Assembly (NCBI RefSeq): GCF_014204495.1
Contig: NZ_JACHLN010000001.1
Location: 1,116,001 to 1,180,000 of the forward strand
Length of the DNA: 64,000 nucleotides
Source: Sphingomonas kyeonggiensis
Lineage (GTDB): Bacteria > Pseudomonadota > Alphaproteobacteria > Sphingomonadales > Sphingomonadaceae
Direction: 5' to 3'
In this document: piece after piece, positions 1 to 10,458 of the stretch
How positions within the stretch are numbered: the first letter of the stretch is position 1
How the letters are laid out: each line of letters starts with the position of its first letter
Translations under genes and position numbers: made by a program
The notes under the pieces: generated by a model
Told to the model about the DNA's origin: nothing
The model's input: only the letters and a program-made list of their open reading frames with translations
The model's database searches: none

Positions 1-474
1 CACGGCTTCAGCTGCCATGCCTGCGTGCTGCGGCCGGAAAGCCGGGGCACCGTCCGCCTCCAGTCGCTCGATCCCCGCGCCGCGCCGCTGATCGATCCGG
101 ACTTCCTCGGCGATCCGCGTGACCTTGAGCTGCTCAAGAAGGGCACGCGGGCGATGTACCGCGTGCTCGAGGCCCCCCAGCTCGCCCAGTACAGGGGCCG
201 TGATCGCTATCCGATCGACCTGGACGACGATGCCGCGCTCGAGCGGCTGATCCGCGCCCGCGCCGACACGATCTACCATCCGGTCGGCACCGCGCGCATG
301 GGCTCGGACGAAGGCGCGGTGGTCACCCCGCGGCTCAAGGTCCGCGGGGTCGAGGGGCTCTATATCGCCGACGCCTCGATCATGCCCCGGCTGGTCGGCG
401 GCAACACCAATGCCCCCAGCATCGTGATCGGCGAACGCTGCGCCCAGTTCATCAAGGAAGATCTGGCCTCCTAA
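1..474 (+). CDS. GMC-family FAD-dependent oxidoreductase, C-terminal part (cut by window start)
   Basis: The reading frame is open from base 1, so the gene begins upstream; only the last 157 residues are visible. They match the C-terminal substrate/FAD closing region of glucose-methanol-choline oxidoreductases: a conserved His in HPVGTARMG and an Asn in GGNTNAPS, the usual catalytic His/Asn region, then the helix IVIGERCAQFI. The family oxidises alcohols, choline or sugars with FAD; the substrate cannot be told from this fragment. A hairpin without a T tract follows the stop. Confidence 0.88.
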   Translation, partial: HGFSCHACVLRPESRGTVRLQSLDPRAAPLIDPDFLGDPRDLELLKKGTRAMYRVLEAPQLAQYRGRDRYPIDLDDDAALERLIRARADTIYHPVGTARMGSDEGAVVTPRLKVRGVEGLYIADASIMPRLVGGNTNAPSIVIGERCAQFIKEDLAS

Positions 475-476
475 TT

Positions 477-502
477 CCCTCTACCGCAGAAGCGGTAGAG
501 GG
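477..502 (+). terminator. Hairpin after the GMC oxidoreductase gene
   Basis: An 11-bp perfect stem (477-487 with 492-502) and a 4-base loop start three bases after the stop codon at 474. No T tract follows, so it may stabilise the mRNA end rather than terminate alone. Confidence 0.5.
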
Positions 503-518
503 CGATGATTCCGCACAT

Positions 519-550
519 AAAAAAGGGCCGATGGTCGAAACCACCGGCCC
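519..550 (-). terminator. Rho-independent terminator of glnK-amtB
   Basis: Read on the minus strand, an 11-bp stem with one mismatch (540-550 with 525-535) and a 4-base loop is followed by six T (519-524). It lies 69 bases after the amtB stop, in the right orientation to end that operon. Confidence 0.8.
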
Positions 551-618
551 AGTCGTCCGCAGGAGGAACCTCGGTTGGGCGCCGCGCTAAGGAGAGGTGT
601 GCGCGGCGCCCGATCTCG

Positions 619-2037
<1,419 letters not shown>

Positions 2038-2050
2038 CTGGACCCCCATC

Positions 2051-2389
2051 TTACAGCGCCGTCTCGTCGGTTTCGCCCGTGCGGATGCGCACGGCCTGGC
2101 CGACATCGAGGACGAAAATCTTGCCATCGCCGATCGCGCCGGTGCTGGCGGCGGCCTGGATCGCTTCCACGGCGCGGTCGGCCAGATCGGCTCCCACCAC
2201 GACCTCGATCTTGATCTTGGGCACCATGTTGGTGCTGTATTCCGCGCCGCGATAGATTTCGGTCTGGCCCTTCTGGCGGCCGAAACCCTTCACTTCCGAC
2301 ACGGTCATCCCCGCGACCCCGACACCCGTGAGCGCCTCGCGGACCTCGTCCAGCTTGAACGGTTTTATGATGGCGATGATGAGCTTCAT
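2051..2389 (-). CDS. glnK: Nitrogen regulatory protein PII (GlnK/GlnB)
   Basis: 112-aa PII signal protein that binds ATP/ADP and 2-oxoglutarate, is uridylylated under nitrogen limitation, and blocks AmtB when nitrogen is sufficient. The N-terminus MKLIIAIIKPFKLDEV and the T-loop are typical; Tyr51 in TEIYRGAEY is the expected uridylylation site. The start at 2389 has GAGGGGG just upstream. Linkage to amtB favours the name glnK over glnB. A sigma-54 type promoter lies 39 bases upstream, which fits nitrogen control through RpoN/NtrC. Confidence 0.95.
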   Translation of the reverse strand: MKLIIAIIKPFKLDEVREALTGVGVAGMTVSEVKGFGRQKGQTEIYRGAEYSTNMVPKIKIEVVVGADLADRAVEAIQAAASTGAIGDGKIFVLDVGQAVRIRTGETDETAL

Positions 2390-2427
2390 GTCGCCCCCTC
2401 GTTGGCGGTTATCCCGAGGGGGTTCGT

Positions 2428-2444
2428 CGCAAACAGCGTGCCAA
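2428..2444 (-). promoter_or_regulatory. Sigma-54 (RpoN) promoter of glnK-amtB
   Basis: The minus strand reads TTGGCACGCTGTTTGCG. It matches the -24/-12 consensus TGGCACG-N4-TTGC, with GG and GC elements at exact spacing. It sits upstream of glnK, a classic RpoN-controlled gene in alphaproteobacteria. Confidence 0.8.
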
Positions 2445-2454
2445 GCGCAAGAAT

Positions 2455-2503
2455 CCCACGATTCCGTGGGGTTTGGGCGCAATCAAATATTACCCATGGG
2501 TAA
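2455..2503. promoter_or_regulatory. Two palindromes between glnK and the divergent hydroxylase gene
   Basis: CCCACGATTCCGTGGG (2455-2470) has 6-bp arms. TTACCCATGGGTAA (2490-2503) is a perfect 14-bp palindrome. Both lie just upstream of the sigma-54 site, where activator sites (NtrC) would be expected. Neither clearly matches the textbook NtrC box, so the bound protein is unknown. Surrounding bases are unusually AT-rich for this genome. Confidence 0.4.
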
Positions 2504-2628
2504 ATTTTTGTGCAGATGCGAAGGTCTGCTCAAAAAACGGGCAGGATTCGTTACGCATCCGAAGCCGTACTGCACAATTAATTCGCCCCCGCGCGCCTTC
2601 GGCTGGAAAATGCGGTAAGCCCTTGCCC

Positions 2629-3384
2629 ATGGTGCTTGCCATCGCCCTCTCCGCGCTCGCGATGACGCTGATCGTCGGCGTGCGCTATCTGCTGGCGAGC
2701 GGCGGCTTCGCGCTGGCGACGCGGGTGAAGCATCCCGGCCTCTACACCGGGCTCGACCGGCAGATCCGCCGCGAGATCGGCTGGAGCCTCGCCAGTGCCG
2801 CCATCTACGGTGTGCCCGCCGGTGTGGTCGCCTGGGGCTGGCAGAACCATGGCTGGACGCGGATCTACACCGATGTCCACGCCTTCCCGCTCTGGTACCT
2901 GCCGGTCTCTGTGCTGCTCTATCTGCTCGCGCACGATGCCTGGTTCTACTGGACGCATCGGTGGATGCACCGCCCCGCGCTGTTCCGCCGGATGCACGCC
3001 GTCCATCATGCCAGCCGGCCGCCCACCGCCTGGGCCGCGATGAGCTTTCATCCCTGGGAAGCGGTCACCGGCGCGGTGGTGATCCCGGCGCTGGTGTTCC
3101 TGATCCCGATCCATGTCGGCGCGCTCGGCCTGGTGCTGACGATCATGACCGTGATGGGCGTCACCAATCACATGGGCTGGGAGATCTGGCCTCGCTTCGT
3201 CTGGCAGGGGCCGCTCGGCGCCTGGCTGATCACCGCCAGCCATCACCAGCGTCACCACGAACATTATGGGTGCAATTTTGGACTCTATTTCCGCCACTGG
3301 GACCGGCTTTGCGGCACCGACAAGGGCCTTGGGGATTTCGATCGCGGCCATGCTGCTGCTCGGCGCCGGATCGCCCGCGGCTGA
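2629..3384 (+). CDS. Fatty acid hydroxylase / sterol desaturase superfamily membrane protein
   Basis: 251-aa integral-membrane di-iron enzyme. The three His boxes of the superfamily are present: HDAWFYWTHRWMH, HAVHHAS, and HHQRHHEH near the C-terminus, with hydrophobic segments before and between. Such enzymes hydroxylate or desaturate lipids, sterols or carotenoids using O2; the substrate cannot be deduced here. The ATG at 2629 was chosen because residues upstream in the frame do not look like coding sequence. The 3' end overlaps the next gene by about 119 bases if that gene starts at 3266. Confidence 0.82.
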   Translation: MVLAIALSALAMTLIVGVRYLLASGGFALATRVKHPGLYTGLDRQIRREIGWSLASAAIYGVPAGVVAWGWQNHGWTRIYTDVHAFPLWYLPVSVLLYLLAHDAWFYWTHRWMHRPALFRRMHAVHHASRPPTAWAAMSFHPWEAVTGAVVIPALVFLIPIHVGALGLVLTIMTVMGVTNHMGWEIWPRFVWQGPLGAWLITASHHQRHHEHYGCNFGLYFRHWDRLCGTDKGLGDFDRGHAAARRRIARG

Positions 3385-3757
3385 GACCGGCGGTCCGCTC
3401 GAGATCGAGATGACCGGGCTGCGCTCGGCCAAGGGCGTCGTGCGGCTCTGCCTCGTCCAGGATCCGGGCGACTTTCCCGATTGCCGCGACGGCAGGGGCG
3501 CGCTCAAGCGCACGCTCCCGGCCGCCAATCCGCGCATCCGGCTCGAGGGCCTGCCAGTGGGCGACTATGCGATCGCCGTGATCCATGATGCCAATGGCAA
3601 TTCGAAGCTCGATACGATGCTCGGCATTCCGCGCGAGGGTTTCGGCTTCTCGCGCAACCCCGCGATCCGTTTCGGTCCGCCCCGCTACAAGGACGCGCGC
3701 TTCACCCTCGGCGCTGATGCACAGCGGCAACAGGTCCGAATTCGCTATCTGTTATAG
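3266..3757 (+). CDS. DUF2141 domain exported protein
   Basis: Small exported protein of up to 163 aa. After a hydrophobic leader (LGISIAAMLLLGAG-SPAAE) comes the DUF2141 beta-sandwich pattern: LRSAKGVVRLCLV, then GDYAIAVIHDANGNSKLDTMLGIPREGFGFS, the family hallmark. Function is unknown; it is common in outer-membrane or periplasmic proteins of proteobacteria and Bacteroidetes. The start is uncertain: ATG 3266 gives a long n-region and overlaps the hydroxylase gene, while ATG 3350 leaves a very short leader. Confidence 0.8.
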   Translation: MGAILDSISATGTGFAAPTRALGISIAAMLLLGAGSPAAETGGPLEIEMTGLRSAKGVVRLCLVQDPGDFPDCRDGRGALKRTLPAANPRIRLEGLPVGDYAIAVIHDANGNSKLDTMLGIPREGFGFSRNPAIRFGPPRYKDARFTLGADAQRQQVRIRYLL

Positions 3758-3814
3758 GAACTTGGGCGCTCCGGGCGGCGTTCTCGCGCCTGCAACATAA
3801 CAGAGGGTGCCCCC

Positions 3815-4693
3815 ATGATCCGACTTAGCGGTGCGCTTGTCGCCTCGTTCCTCGCCATTGCCCCGGCCTGCGCGCAGGACAAGGCCGCGCCCCAGTCGAC
3901 CGGCGCGTCCGCCGAAGTGGCCGAAGCCGCCAGCGAAGGCGCCGCGCGTCTCACCCTGGGCGTCGGCGCGGCCTATTTCCCGGACTATGAAGGCTCCAGC
4001 CACAATCGCTGGACCCCGATCCCGGTCGCCAACGGCACGGTGGCGGGGATGAGCTTCACCCTGGTCGGCAACCGCGCCCAGCTCGACGTTATCCCGAACG
4101 GCACCGGCCCCGGCTGGGACATCCAGCTCGGGCCCGTCGCGGTCTACAACATGAACCGTTCGAACCGCGATTCCATCCGCGATCCCCGCGTCCGCGCGCT
4201 CGGCGAAGTCGATTCCGCGCTTGAGGTTGGTGGCTATTTCGGCATCGGCCGCACTGGGCTGATCACCAGCGATTTCGACAAGCTCTCGGTCACCGTGTCC
4301 TATCGCCGCGACGTCACCCGGGTGCACAAGGCCGGCATCTGGAACCCGGTGGTCACCTATTCGACGCCGCTCAGCACCAAGGCGATGGTCAGCCTCTCCG
4401 CCTCGGCCGAGATCGTCGAGGATCGCTATGCCCGCACCTATTTCGGCGTCACCCCGGCACAGAGCATCGCCAGCGGCCTGCCGATCTTCCGCCCCGAGGG
4501 CGGCCAGAAGGACATCACCTTTGGTGGCTATTTCGCCTATGCGCTCACCGGCAACCTCACCAAGGGCCTGTCGCTGGTCGCCGGCGGCACCTATCGCAAG
4601 CTGGTGAACGACTTCGCCGACAGCCCGCTGGTCAGCATCGCCGGCGATCGCAACCAGTGGACCGGCGCGGCGGGGCTGGCGCTGACCTTCTGA
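3815..4693 (+). CDS. MipA/OmpV family outer-membrane protein
   Basis: 292-aa beta-barrel precursor. The signal peptide MIRLSGALVASFLAIAPACAQ is followed by alternating amphipathic strands and a C-terminal Phe (GLALTF), as in outer-membrane barrels. GVGAAYFPDYEGSSHNRWTPIP is the typical MipA/OmpV opening. MipA was described as a scaffold for murein synthesis, but most homologues have no known role. AGAGGG upstream supports the start. Confidence 0.9.
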   Translation: MIRLSGALVASFLAIAPACAQDKAAPQSTGASAEVAEAASEGAARLTLGVGAAYFPDYEGSSHNRWTPIPVANGTVAGMSFTLVGNRAQLDVIPNGTGPGWDIQLGPVAVYNMNRSNRDSIRDPRVRALGEVDSALEVGGYFGIGRTGLITSDFDKLSVTVSYRRDVTRVHKAGIWNPVVTYSTPLSTKAMVSLSASAEIVEDRYARTYFGVTPAQSIASGLPIFRPEGGQKDITFGGYFAYALTGNLTKGLSLVAGGTYRKLVNDFADSPLVSIAGDRNQWTGAAGLALTF

Positions 4694-4711
4694 AGCTGCT
4701 CCATTGCCGCG

Positions 4712-5260
4712 ATGCCTACAGACGATCTCTGGGTCACCGCCCTTTCCACCTGGTCGTCGACGCGCGAGAAGATCCTCGAGCACCGCTTCATCGCGGACGT
4801 GACGGCGGAGCTCTGGGCGCGCGGGATATTCGATTTCGCCGTGTCGCACAGCGAGGTCGACAATAGCGGCTACGACCTGATCCTCGAGGCGCGGGGCGTG
4901 ACGCGGCATGTCCAGCTCAAGGCGATGCACCTGCGCAGCAGCACCGCCGAGTTCCCGGTGCAGGCGCGGCTCGAGGAGAAGCCGTCCGCCTGCGTCGTCC
5001 TCATGATCCACGATCTCAGGACGCTGGCGATCGCCGAATATCGCTGGTTCGGGGCGGCACCCGGAGCACCGCTGCCGTCACTCGGCAACAGCATCGGCAG
5101 GCAGAGCAAGCCGAACATGCAGGGGATCCGGACGGAGCGCCCGGCGATCCGCCGCCTGGCGAAGCGCCGGCTCGAGCCGGTCACGGGTGTGCCGATGCTT
5201 GTCGATCGCCTGTTCGGCGGCGCTGAACAAATGCTTGGAAGCGCGCCGGTTACGCCGTAA
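4712..5260 (+). CDS. Hypothetical protein with a nuclease-fold-like N-terminus (DUF4365-like)
   Basis: 182-aa soluble protein. Residues about 30-75 run ADVTAELWARG, then GYDLILEARG and HVQLKA: an E...D...QxK pattern with flanking beta strands, reminiscent of the restriction-endonuclease-like core in DUF4365 and archaeal resolvase families. The C-terminal third is rich in Arg and Pro and unlike anything I recognise. It follows the MipA-type gene by 18 bases and precedes the thiC riboswitch. No restriction or toxin partner is adjacent. The fold is an inference; function unknown. Confidence 0.6.
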   Translation: MPTDDLWVTALSTWSSTREKILEHRFIADVTAELWARGIFDFAVSHSEVDNSGYDLILEARGVTRHVQLKAMHLRSSTAEFPVQARLEEKPSACVVLMIHDLRTLAIAEYRWFGAAPGAPLPSLGNSIGRQSKPNMQGIRTERPAIRRLAKRRLEPVTGVPMLVDRLFGGAEQMLGSAPVTP

Positions 5261-5265
5261 GAGTC

Positions 5266-5368
5266 CCGCCATCCCCGGGGGACCGCTTCGTCGCGGTTGA
5301 GAGGGAGGCCGCAGCCTCCGACCCGCTGAACCTGATCCGGTTGAGACCGGCGTAGGGAGGGAGCGGCC
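5266..5368 (+). ncRNA. TPP riboswitch (THI element) upstream of thiC
   Basis: The conserved THI pieces occur in order: a 5' GGGGGACC arm, GGTTGAGAG, then ACCCGCTGAACCTGATC, then ACCGGCGTAGGGA. Together with position directly upstream of thiC this identifies a thiamine pyrophosphate riboswitch. Ends are approximate. Thiamine pyrophosphate binding would lower thiC expression. Confidence 0.95.
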
Positions 5369-5385
5369 CCACCACAGGACCGTCC

Positions 5386-5401
5386 TCTCCCCGAATGGAG
5401 A
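5386..5401 (+). promoter_or_regulatory. Small hairpin over the thiC ribosome binding site
   Basis: TCTCC (5386-5390) can pair with GGAGA (5397-5401) around a 6-base loop. GGAGAAG (5397-5403) is the thiC Shine-Dalgarno sequence, 6 bases before ATG 5410. This looks like the expression platform of the riboswitch acting at translation; it is inferred from pairing only. Confidence 0.5.
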
Positions 5402-5406
5402 AGTGA

Positions 5407-7269
<1,863 letters not shown>

Positions 7270-7277
7270 TGCGGAAA

Positions 7278-7306
7278 GGGGCGGCCGTGCGCGTCTCGGC
7301 CGCCCC
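7278..7306. terminator. Hairpin between convergent thiC and the VapA-like gene
   Basis: A 10-bp perfect GC stem (7278-7287 with 7297-7306) with a 9-base loop lies 8 bases after the thiC stop and 12 bases before the end of the converging gene. Only short T runs flank it, so termination in either direction is plausible but weak. Confidence 0.6.
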
Positions 7307-7317
7307 CTTCGTTCGGC

Positions 7318-7776
7318 TCAGTGCCAGTGGCCGCTGCCGCCGCCGATCCCGCCCACGGTCGAGATCGACCCGGCCTGGAAGCTGCCCAGCGTGTTGCCGC
7401 TGTCGTCCATGAAGATGAAGCTGGTATAGACCGGCGTCGCCACCAGCGTGAAGCTCGAGGTCTTCGCATACAGCTTGTTGATGTCGTCGGTATAGACGTC
7501 GCCCTTCAGCGCGCCGCCGCCGGGGAAGGTCACGCCCCAGGCCGAGCCGTCAAAGGTCTTGCCGCCGTTCAGGATCGTGCACTGGCACTTGGTGTAGACG
7601 ATCAGCGAAGCGACGCTGCCATTGGCGGGATAGGCCGTCGTCGCCGCCGCCCTGGGCGCGCTCTCCAGATGCGCCACGGCATTGTCGATTGCTTCCTGCG
7701 GCAGATGATCCGCAAGCAGTTTCCTGAAGTCGCTGGCGATCTGGTCGCGATCGATTTCGGTAACGGTGTCCGTCAT
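7318..7776 (-). CDS. VapA/VapB-like protein, paralogue 1
   Basis: 152-aa protein. The C-terminal two thirds (residues 53-151) are rich in short beta strands with conserved landmarks: YTDDINKLY (95-103), LVATPVY (111-117), DDSGNTLGSFQAG (124-136) and a Gly-rich end GGGSGHW. This pattern resembles, as I remember it, the eight-stranded barrel of Rhodococcus equi virulence-associated proteins (Vap, PF05526). Unlike those it has no signal peptide. The start at 7776 follows AGGACTT. The next gene on the strand (8030-8473) is a clear paralogue. Function unknown; the family name is tentative. Confidence 0.6.
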   Translation of the reverse strand: MTDTVTEIDRDQIASDFRKLLADHLPQEAIDNAVAHLESAPRAAATTAYPANGSVASLIVYTKCQCTILNGGKTFDGSAWGVTFPGGGALKGDVYTDDINKLYAKTSSFTLVATPVYTSFIFMDDSGNTLGSFQAGSISTVGGIGGGSGHWH

Positions 7777-8029
7777 GTGAAGTCCTCCCCATCTGGATCG
7801 GTCCAATCGAGGCGAGGATCGCCTCGACGATCCAAGGCTGATCTTGTGCCCGACTGCGCGCAATCACGGCTTGGGTCGGATCGGAGCATAACCATTTCGG
7901 CTGTTTCGTCGCCGACTCGCCGGAATTGCTGGTATTTCGGGCCACCACCGGCCCGGTCCGCGCCGGAATGACTCCGGAGCGGACCAGCCTTGCGCCGCGG
8001 ACGGCACGGCACCGCCCGCGGCTCGGCGA

Positions 8030-8473
8030 TCAGGACCAGCTGCCGGTGCCGCCATAGCTGCCCGAAATCGTCCCGATCGCGCGGCCCTGGAAGCTGCCCA
8101 GCGCATTGCCGCTGTCGTCGAGGAAGATCAGGCTGACATAGACCGGCGTCGCGACCAGCATGAAGCTGGTCGACTGGCTGTAGAGCCGCTCGGGATCGTC
8201 GGTGTGGATCGATCCGGGCGACCGGCTGGCCGGCCCGCCGCCCCAGAAATGCCCGAGGAAGGTCGGCCCGTCATCGACCACGCACTGGAGCTGGCCGGTG
8301 ATCCCGCCGGTGATGATCAAGGTGGCGTCGCCGCTGCTGCCGGCGACCAGCGGCCGGCTTTCGAGATGGGCGCGGGCCGACTCCAGCACCTGTTGCGGCA
8401 CCTTGCCGTCGAACAGCTGCTGGAGATCGGCGGCCTGCCGGCCGGGCTCGACGGTCTGCGTATCGGTGGTCAT
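8030..8473 (-). CDS. VapA/VapB-like protein, paralogue 2
   Basis: 147 aa, with the same layout as the downstream paralogue. Shared blocks are HTDDPERLY (90-98), LVATPVY (106-112), DDSGNALGSFQ (119-129) and GGTGSW at the end, while the N-terminal 45 residues match only in helical pattern. The start at 8473 has GGAGG upstream. The 253-base gap to the next gene suggests each copy has its own promoter. No signal peptide. Role unknown; duplication and divergence are what the sequence shows directly. Confidence 0.6.
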   Translation of the reverse strand: MTTDTQTVEPGRQAADLQQLFDGKVPQQVLESARAHLESRPLVAGSSGDATLIITGGITGQLQCVVDDGPTFLGHFWGGGPASRSPGSIHTDDPERLYSQSTSFMLVATPVYVSLIFLDDSGNALGSFQGRAIGTISGSYGGTGSWS

Positions 8474-8752
8474 GAGGGCCTCCCCTGGAAGTGCGCGCCG
8501 CATGGCGTATCGGGTCGGAGATCGACTCGACCCGCCAAGGCTCCCCCGCGCCGCCCCAATCGGCAATCGCGGCATGGGCCGCTTCGGAGCAGACCCGTTT
8601 CGGGGTTAATCGGGTCAAGCACCGGGAGCGCCACGCTTTTCAGCGTCCCGGCCTGCCGCCACGCCGGAGACGCGTCCGAAACGGACGCGCCTCCCGCCAA
8701 AGCGGATGCGTGTCGCGATAGCCTGATGCGCAGGACAATGGGGGAGGCGGCG

Positions 8753-9178
8753 ATGGCACGTGCGTGGCGGGGACTGGTCGGGGCTTTGCTCCTGTTGGGT
8801 GCGCTGGTGCCGGCGTCGCTCGCAAGGATGCAGGAGATGGAGCAGCCGTCGGATCGTCCCGACTTCTCGGGCATCACCAGCAAGGCGGCCGCGAACCGGC
8901 TGGTTCGCGAGGGCAGGCTGGTGAAGATCCACATCTTCCCCAAGGAACTGGGCGGGCCGAACGACCCGCGCAACTTCGTCTATATCCCGCCCGCAGTGGA
9001 AGAAGCCCGCCAACTCGTGATCGGCACCCTGCGCCGCTTCACCGAGGAAGACCTGATCGACAAGCTCGACGTCCAGGCGGAATACAAGGGCACCAGCATC
9101 ATCCCCAGCCGCATCCACTACACGGCGACGCACAGCCGCGGCGGCCCGCCGTTCGAGGCGGTGGTGGAAGTTTGGTAG
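8753..9178 (+). CDS. Small exported protein of unknown function
   Basis: 141 aa. The start at 8753 is set by GGGGGAGG five bases upstream. A signal peptide (MARAWRGLVGALLLLGALVPASLA) leads a mature part with KIHIFPKELGGPNDPRNFVYIPP, then an amphipathic helix and a beta-rich tail ending in VVEVW. The FPKELGGPNDPRN segment recalls small domains seen near polymorphic toxins and immunity proteins, but I cannot name a family. It is divergent from the VapA-like gene at 8473 and lies just before the AT-richer island. Confidence 0.6.
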   Translation: MARAWRGLVGALLLLGALVPASLARMQEMEQPSDRPDFSGITSKAAANRLVREGRLVKIHIFPKELGGPNDPRNFVYIPPAVEEARQLVIGTLRRFTEEDLIDKLDVQAEYKGTSIIPSRIHYTATHSRGGPPFEAVVEVW

Positions 9179-9261
9179 GGCGTGAGCGTTATTAAACTGA
9201 GTCTATAATGTCACGGATCGCCGCTTCAGCGTTTTCCCAAATGCGGCGCGGTCGATTACTC

Positions 9262-9290
9262 TTGACACCGCAGTGGCGGCTCGATTCAAC
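9262..9290 (+). promoter_or_regulatory. Possible sigma-70 promoter of the protease pair
   Basis: A perfect TTGACA (9262-9267) is followed after 17 bases by TTCAAC (9285-9290), about 70 bases before ATG 9363. The -10 is poor (3 of 6), so this is tentative. A TATAAT also occurs at 9204-9209 without a matching -35. Confidence 0.35.
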
Positions 9291-9362
9291 TTAAACAGGT
9301 GAACGAAACGGGATCTTAACCCGTTCGAGCCCTGTTTAGCGCATTCCCAGGGGAATTCACAA

Positions 9363-9554
9363 ATGTCACTTGAAGACGAATTTGCCCGTCTGGTGGCAAA
9401 CGGAGCTATCCAGACTCCGCTTCCGGGATTCAATGTTCCCGTGCTGGAATCTGCGCCTGTCTGCGTAAGAACCAGAACTGTCTACAGCGTCGCTGAGGCT
9501 GTTCAATACAACAGGCGGTCTGTGGATGCCAAATTGGGGACAGGTTCTAGCTGA
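9363..9554 (+). CDS. Small 63-aa protein overlapping the Clp-fold protease gene
   Basis: 63 aa starting at an ATG with AGGGGAA correctly spaced upstream. No known domain; the middle VYSVAEAVQYNRRSV looks like a short helical, possibly DNA-binding or adaptor, segment. Its last 29 bases overlap the start of the protease gene in another frame, which suggests translational coupling and a functional pair. Base composition is as AT-rich as the protease gene. It could be a cofactor or inhibitor of the protease, or only a leader peptide. Confidence 0.5.
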   Translation: MSLEDEFARLVANGAIQTPLPGFNVPVLESAPVCVRTRTVYSVAEAVQYNRRSVDAKLGTGSS

Positions 9555-10434
9555 GATTCAGGCTGACGAATCTAAGCTCGCGCATAAATCTAAGAGCGCG
9601 ATAGACAACGTTCGTCGTAAGTATCTCAGGCGCTTAAATAAACATACAGGCCGGAATGTCATAGGCTACTACTCCGGGTGGCTCACGAACCCTCGTGCGC
9701 CCGGTATAGATGTTAATGATGAAGACAAGGCAGCCTTTATGATGGCCATTCATGGCCTTGATAAGTCAAAAGGGCTGGATTTAATTCTTCACACGCCAGG
9801 GGGCGGAATAGCGGCGGCCGAATCTCTTGTAGATTATTTGAGACGCGTATTCGGCACGGATATTCGGGCCATCGTTCCCCATTTGGCGATGTCGGCAGGG
9901 ACAATGATTGCATGTTCATGCAAAAGCATTGTTATGGGAAAACAATCCAACCTAGGCCCAATTGATCCTCAACTGAATGGTCTTCCTGCGGCGGCTGTCA
10001 CTAAGGAAATTGAACGGGCTATAAGAGAGATTAAGGAAAGTCCGGAAAGGCTACAGTTCTGGCAATTTGTGCTAAACAAGTATTCCCCAACTTTTGTTGG
10101 GCAATGCGAGCAGGCAATTAAAATGGCTGCTGAGTTTGTGCGAGCCAGATTGCTGGATAATATGCTTATCGGCATAGATGGAGCGGAAGGCGTAGCTGAG
10201 GCTATCGTTAGCGGCCTTTCAGATGTCGAGGAGAATAAATCTCACGCACGCCATATTCACATTGATAAATGCCAGGACTTAGGCCTCAAAATTGAATGCT
10301 TGGAGGATGATCAGGATCTTCAAGAGGCAGTTTTGACGGTGCATCACTGCTATATGCATAGTTTAGGTGTAAGTGGCGCTTCAAAGATGGTGGAGAACCA
10401 TCAAGGTGCGGCGTTCGTTAAAATTCCGACCTAG
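9526..10434 (+). CDS. SDH-family Clp-fold serine protease
   Basis: 302-aa soluble protein of the ClpP/crotonase fold (serine dehydrogenase proteinase group, PF01972). Seen in the sequence: the oxyanion/loop motif LILHTPGGG (PGGG at 91-94), the nucleophile Ser123 in AMSAGTMIACSC, and candidate Asp/His partners in the C-terminal half (GIDGAEGVAEA, SHARHIHID). No signal peptide or membrane segment, so it should act in the cytoplasm. Start codon ATG 9526 lies inside the 63-aa gene and has a weak ribosome site. Hand counts of two 60-base lines (9721-9780, 9961-10020) give 28 and 30 G+C, against 43 in 11281-11340, consistent with transfer. Target unknown. Confidence 0.85.
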   Translation: MPNWGQVLAEIQADESKLAHKSKSAIDNVRRKYLRRLNKHTGRNVIGYYSGWLTNPRAPGIDVNDEDKAAFMMAIHGLDKSKGLDLILHTPGGGIAAAESLVDYLRRVFGTDIRAIVPHLAMSAGTMIACSCKSIVMGKQSNLGPIDPQLNGLPAAAVTKEIERAIREIKESPERLQFWQFVLNKYSPTFVGQCEQAIKMAAEFVRARLLDNMLIGIDGAEGVAEAIVSGLSDVEENKSHARHIHIDKCQDLGLKIECLEDDQDLQEAVLTVHHCYMHSLGVSGASKMVENHQGAAFVKIPT

Positions 10435-10458
10435 AACTCCAGATCATACGGTCCTGAA

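Noticed and set aside
9310..9345. CCCGTTCGAGCCC resembling a tRNA T-arm at the edge of the AT-rich island
   Set aside because: No acceptor, D or anticodon arms can be drawn around it, so it is not a tRNA or a convincing integration site.
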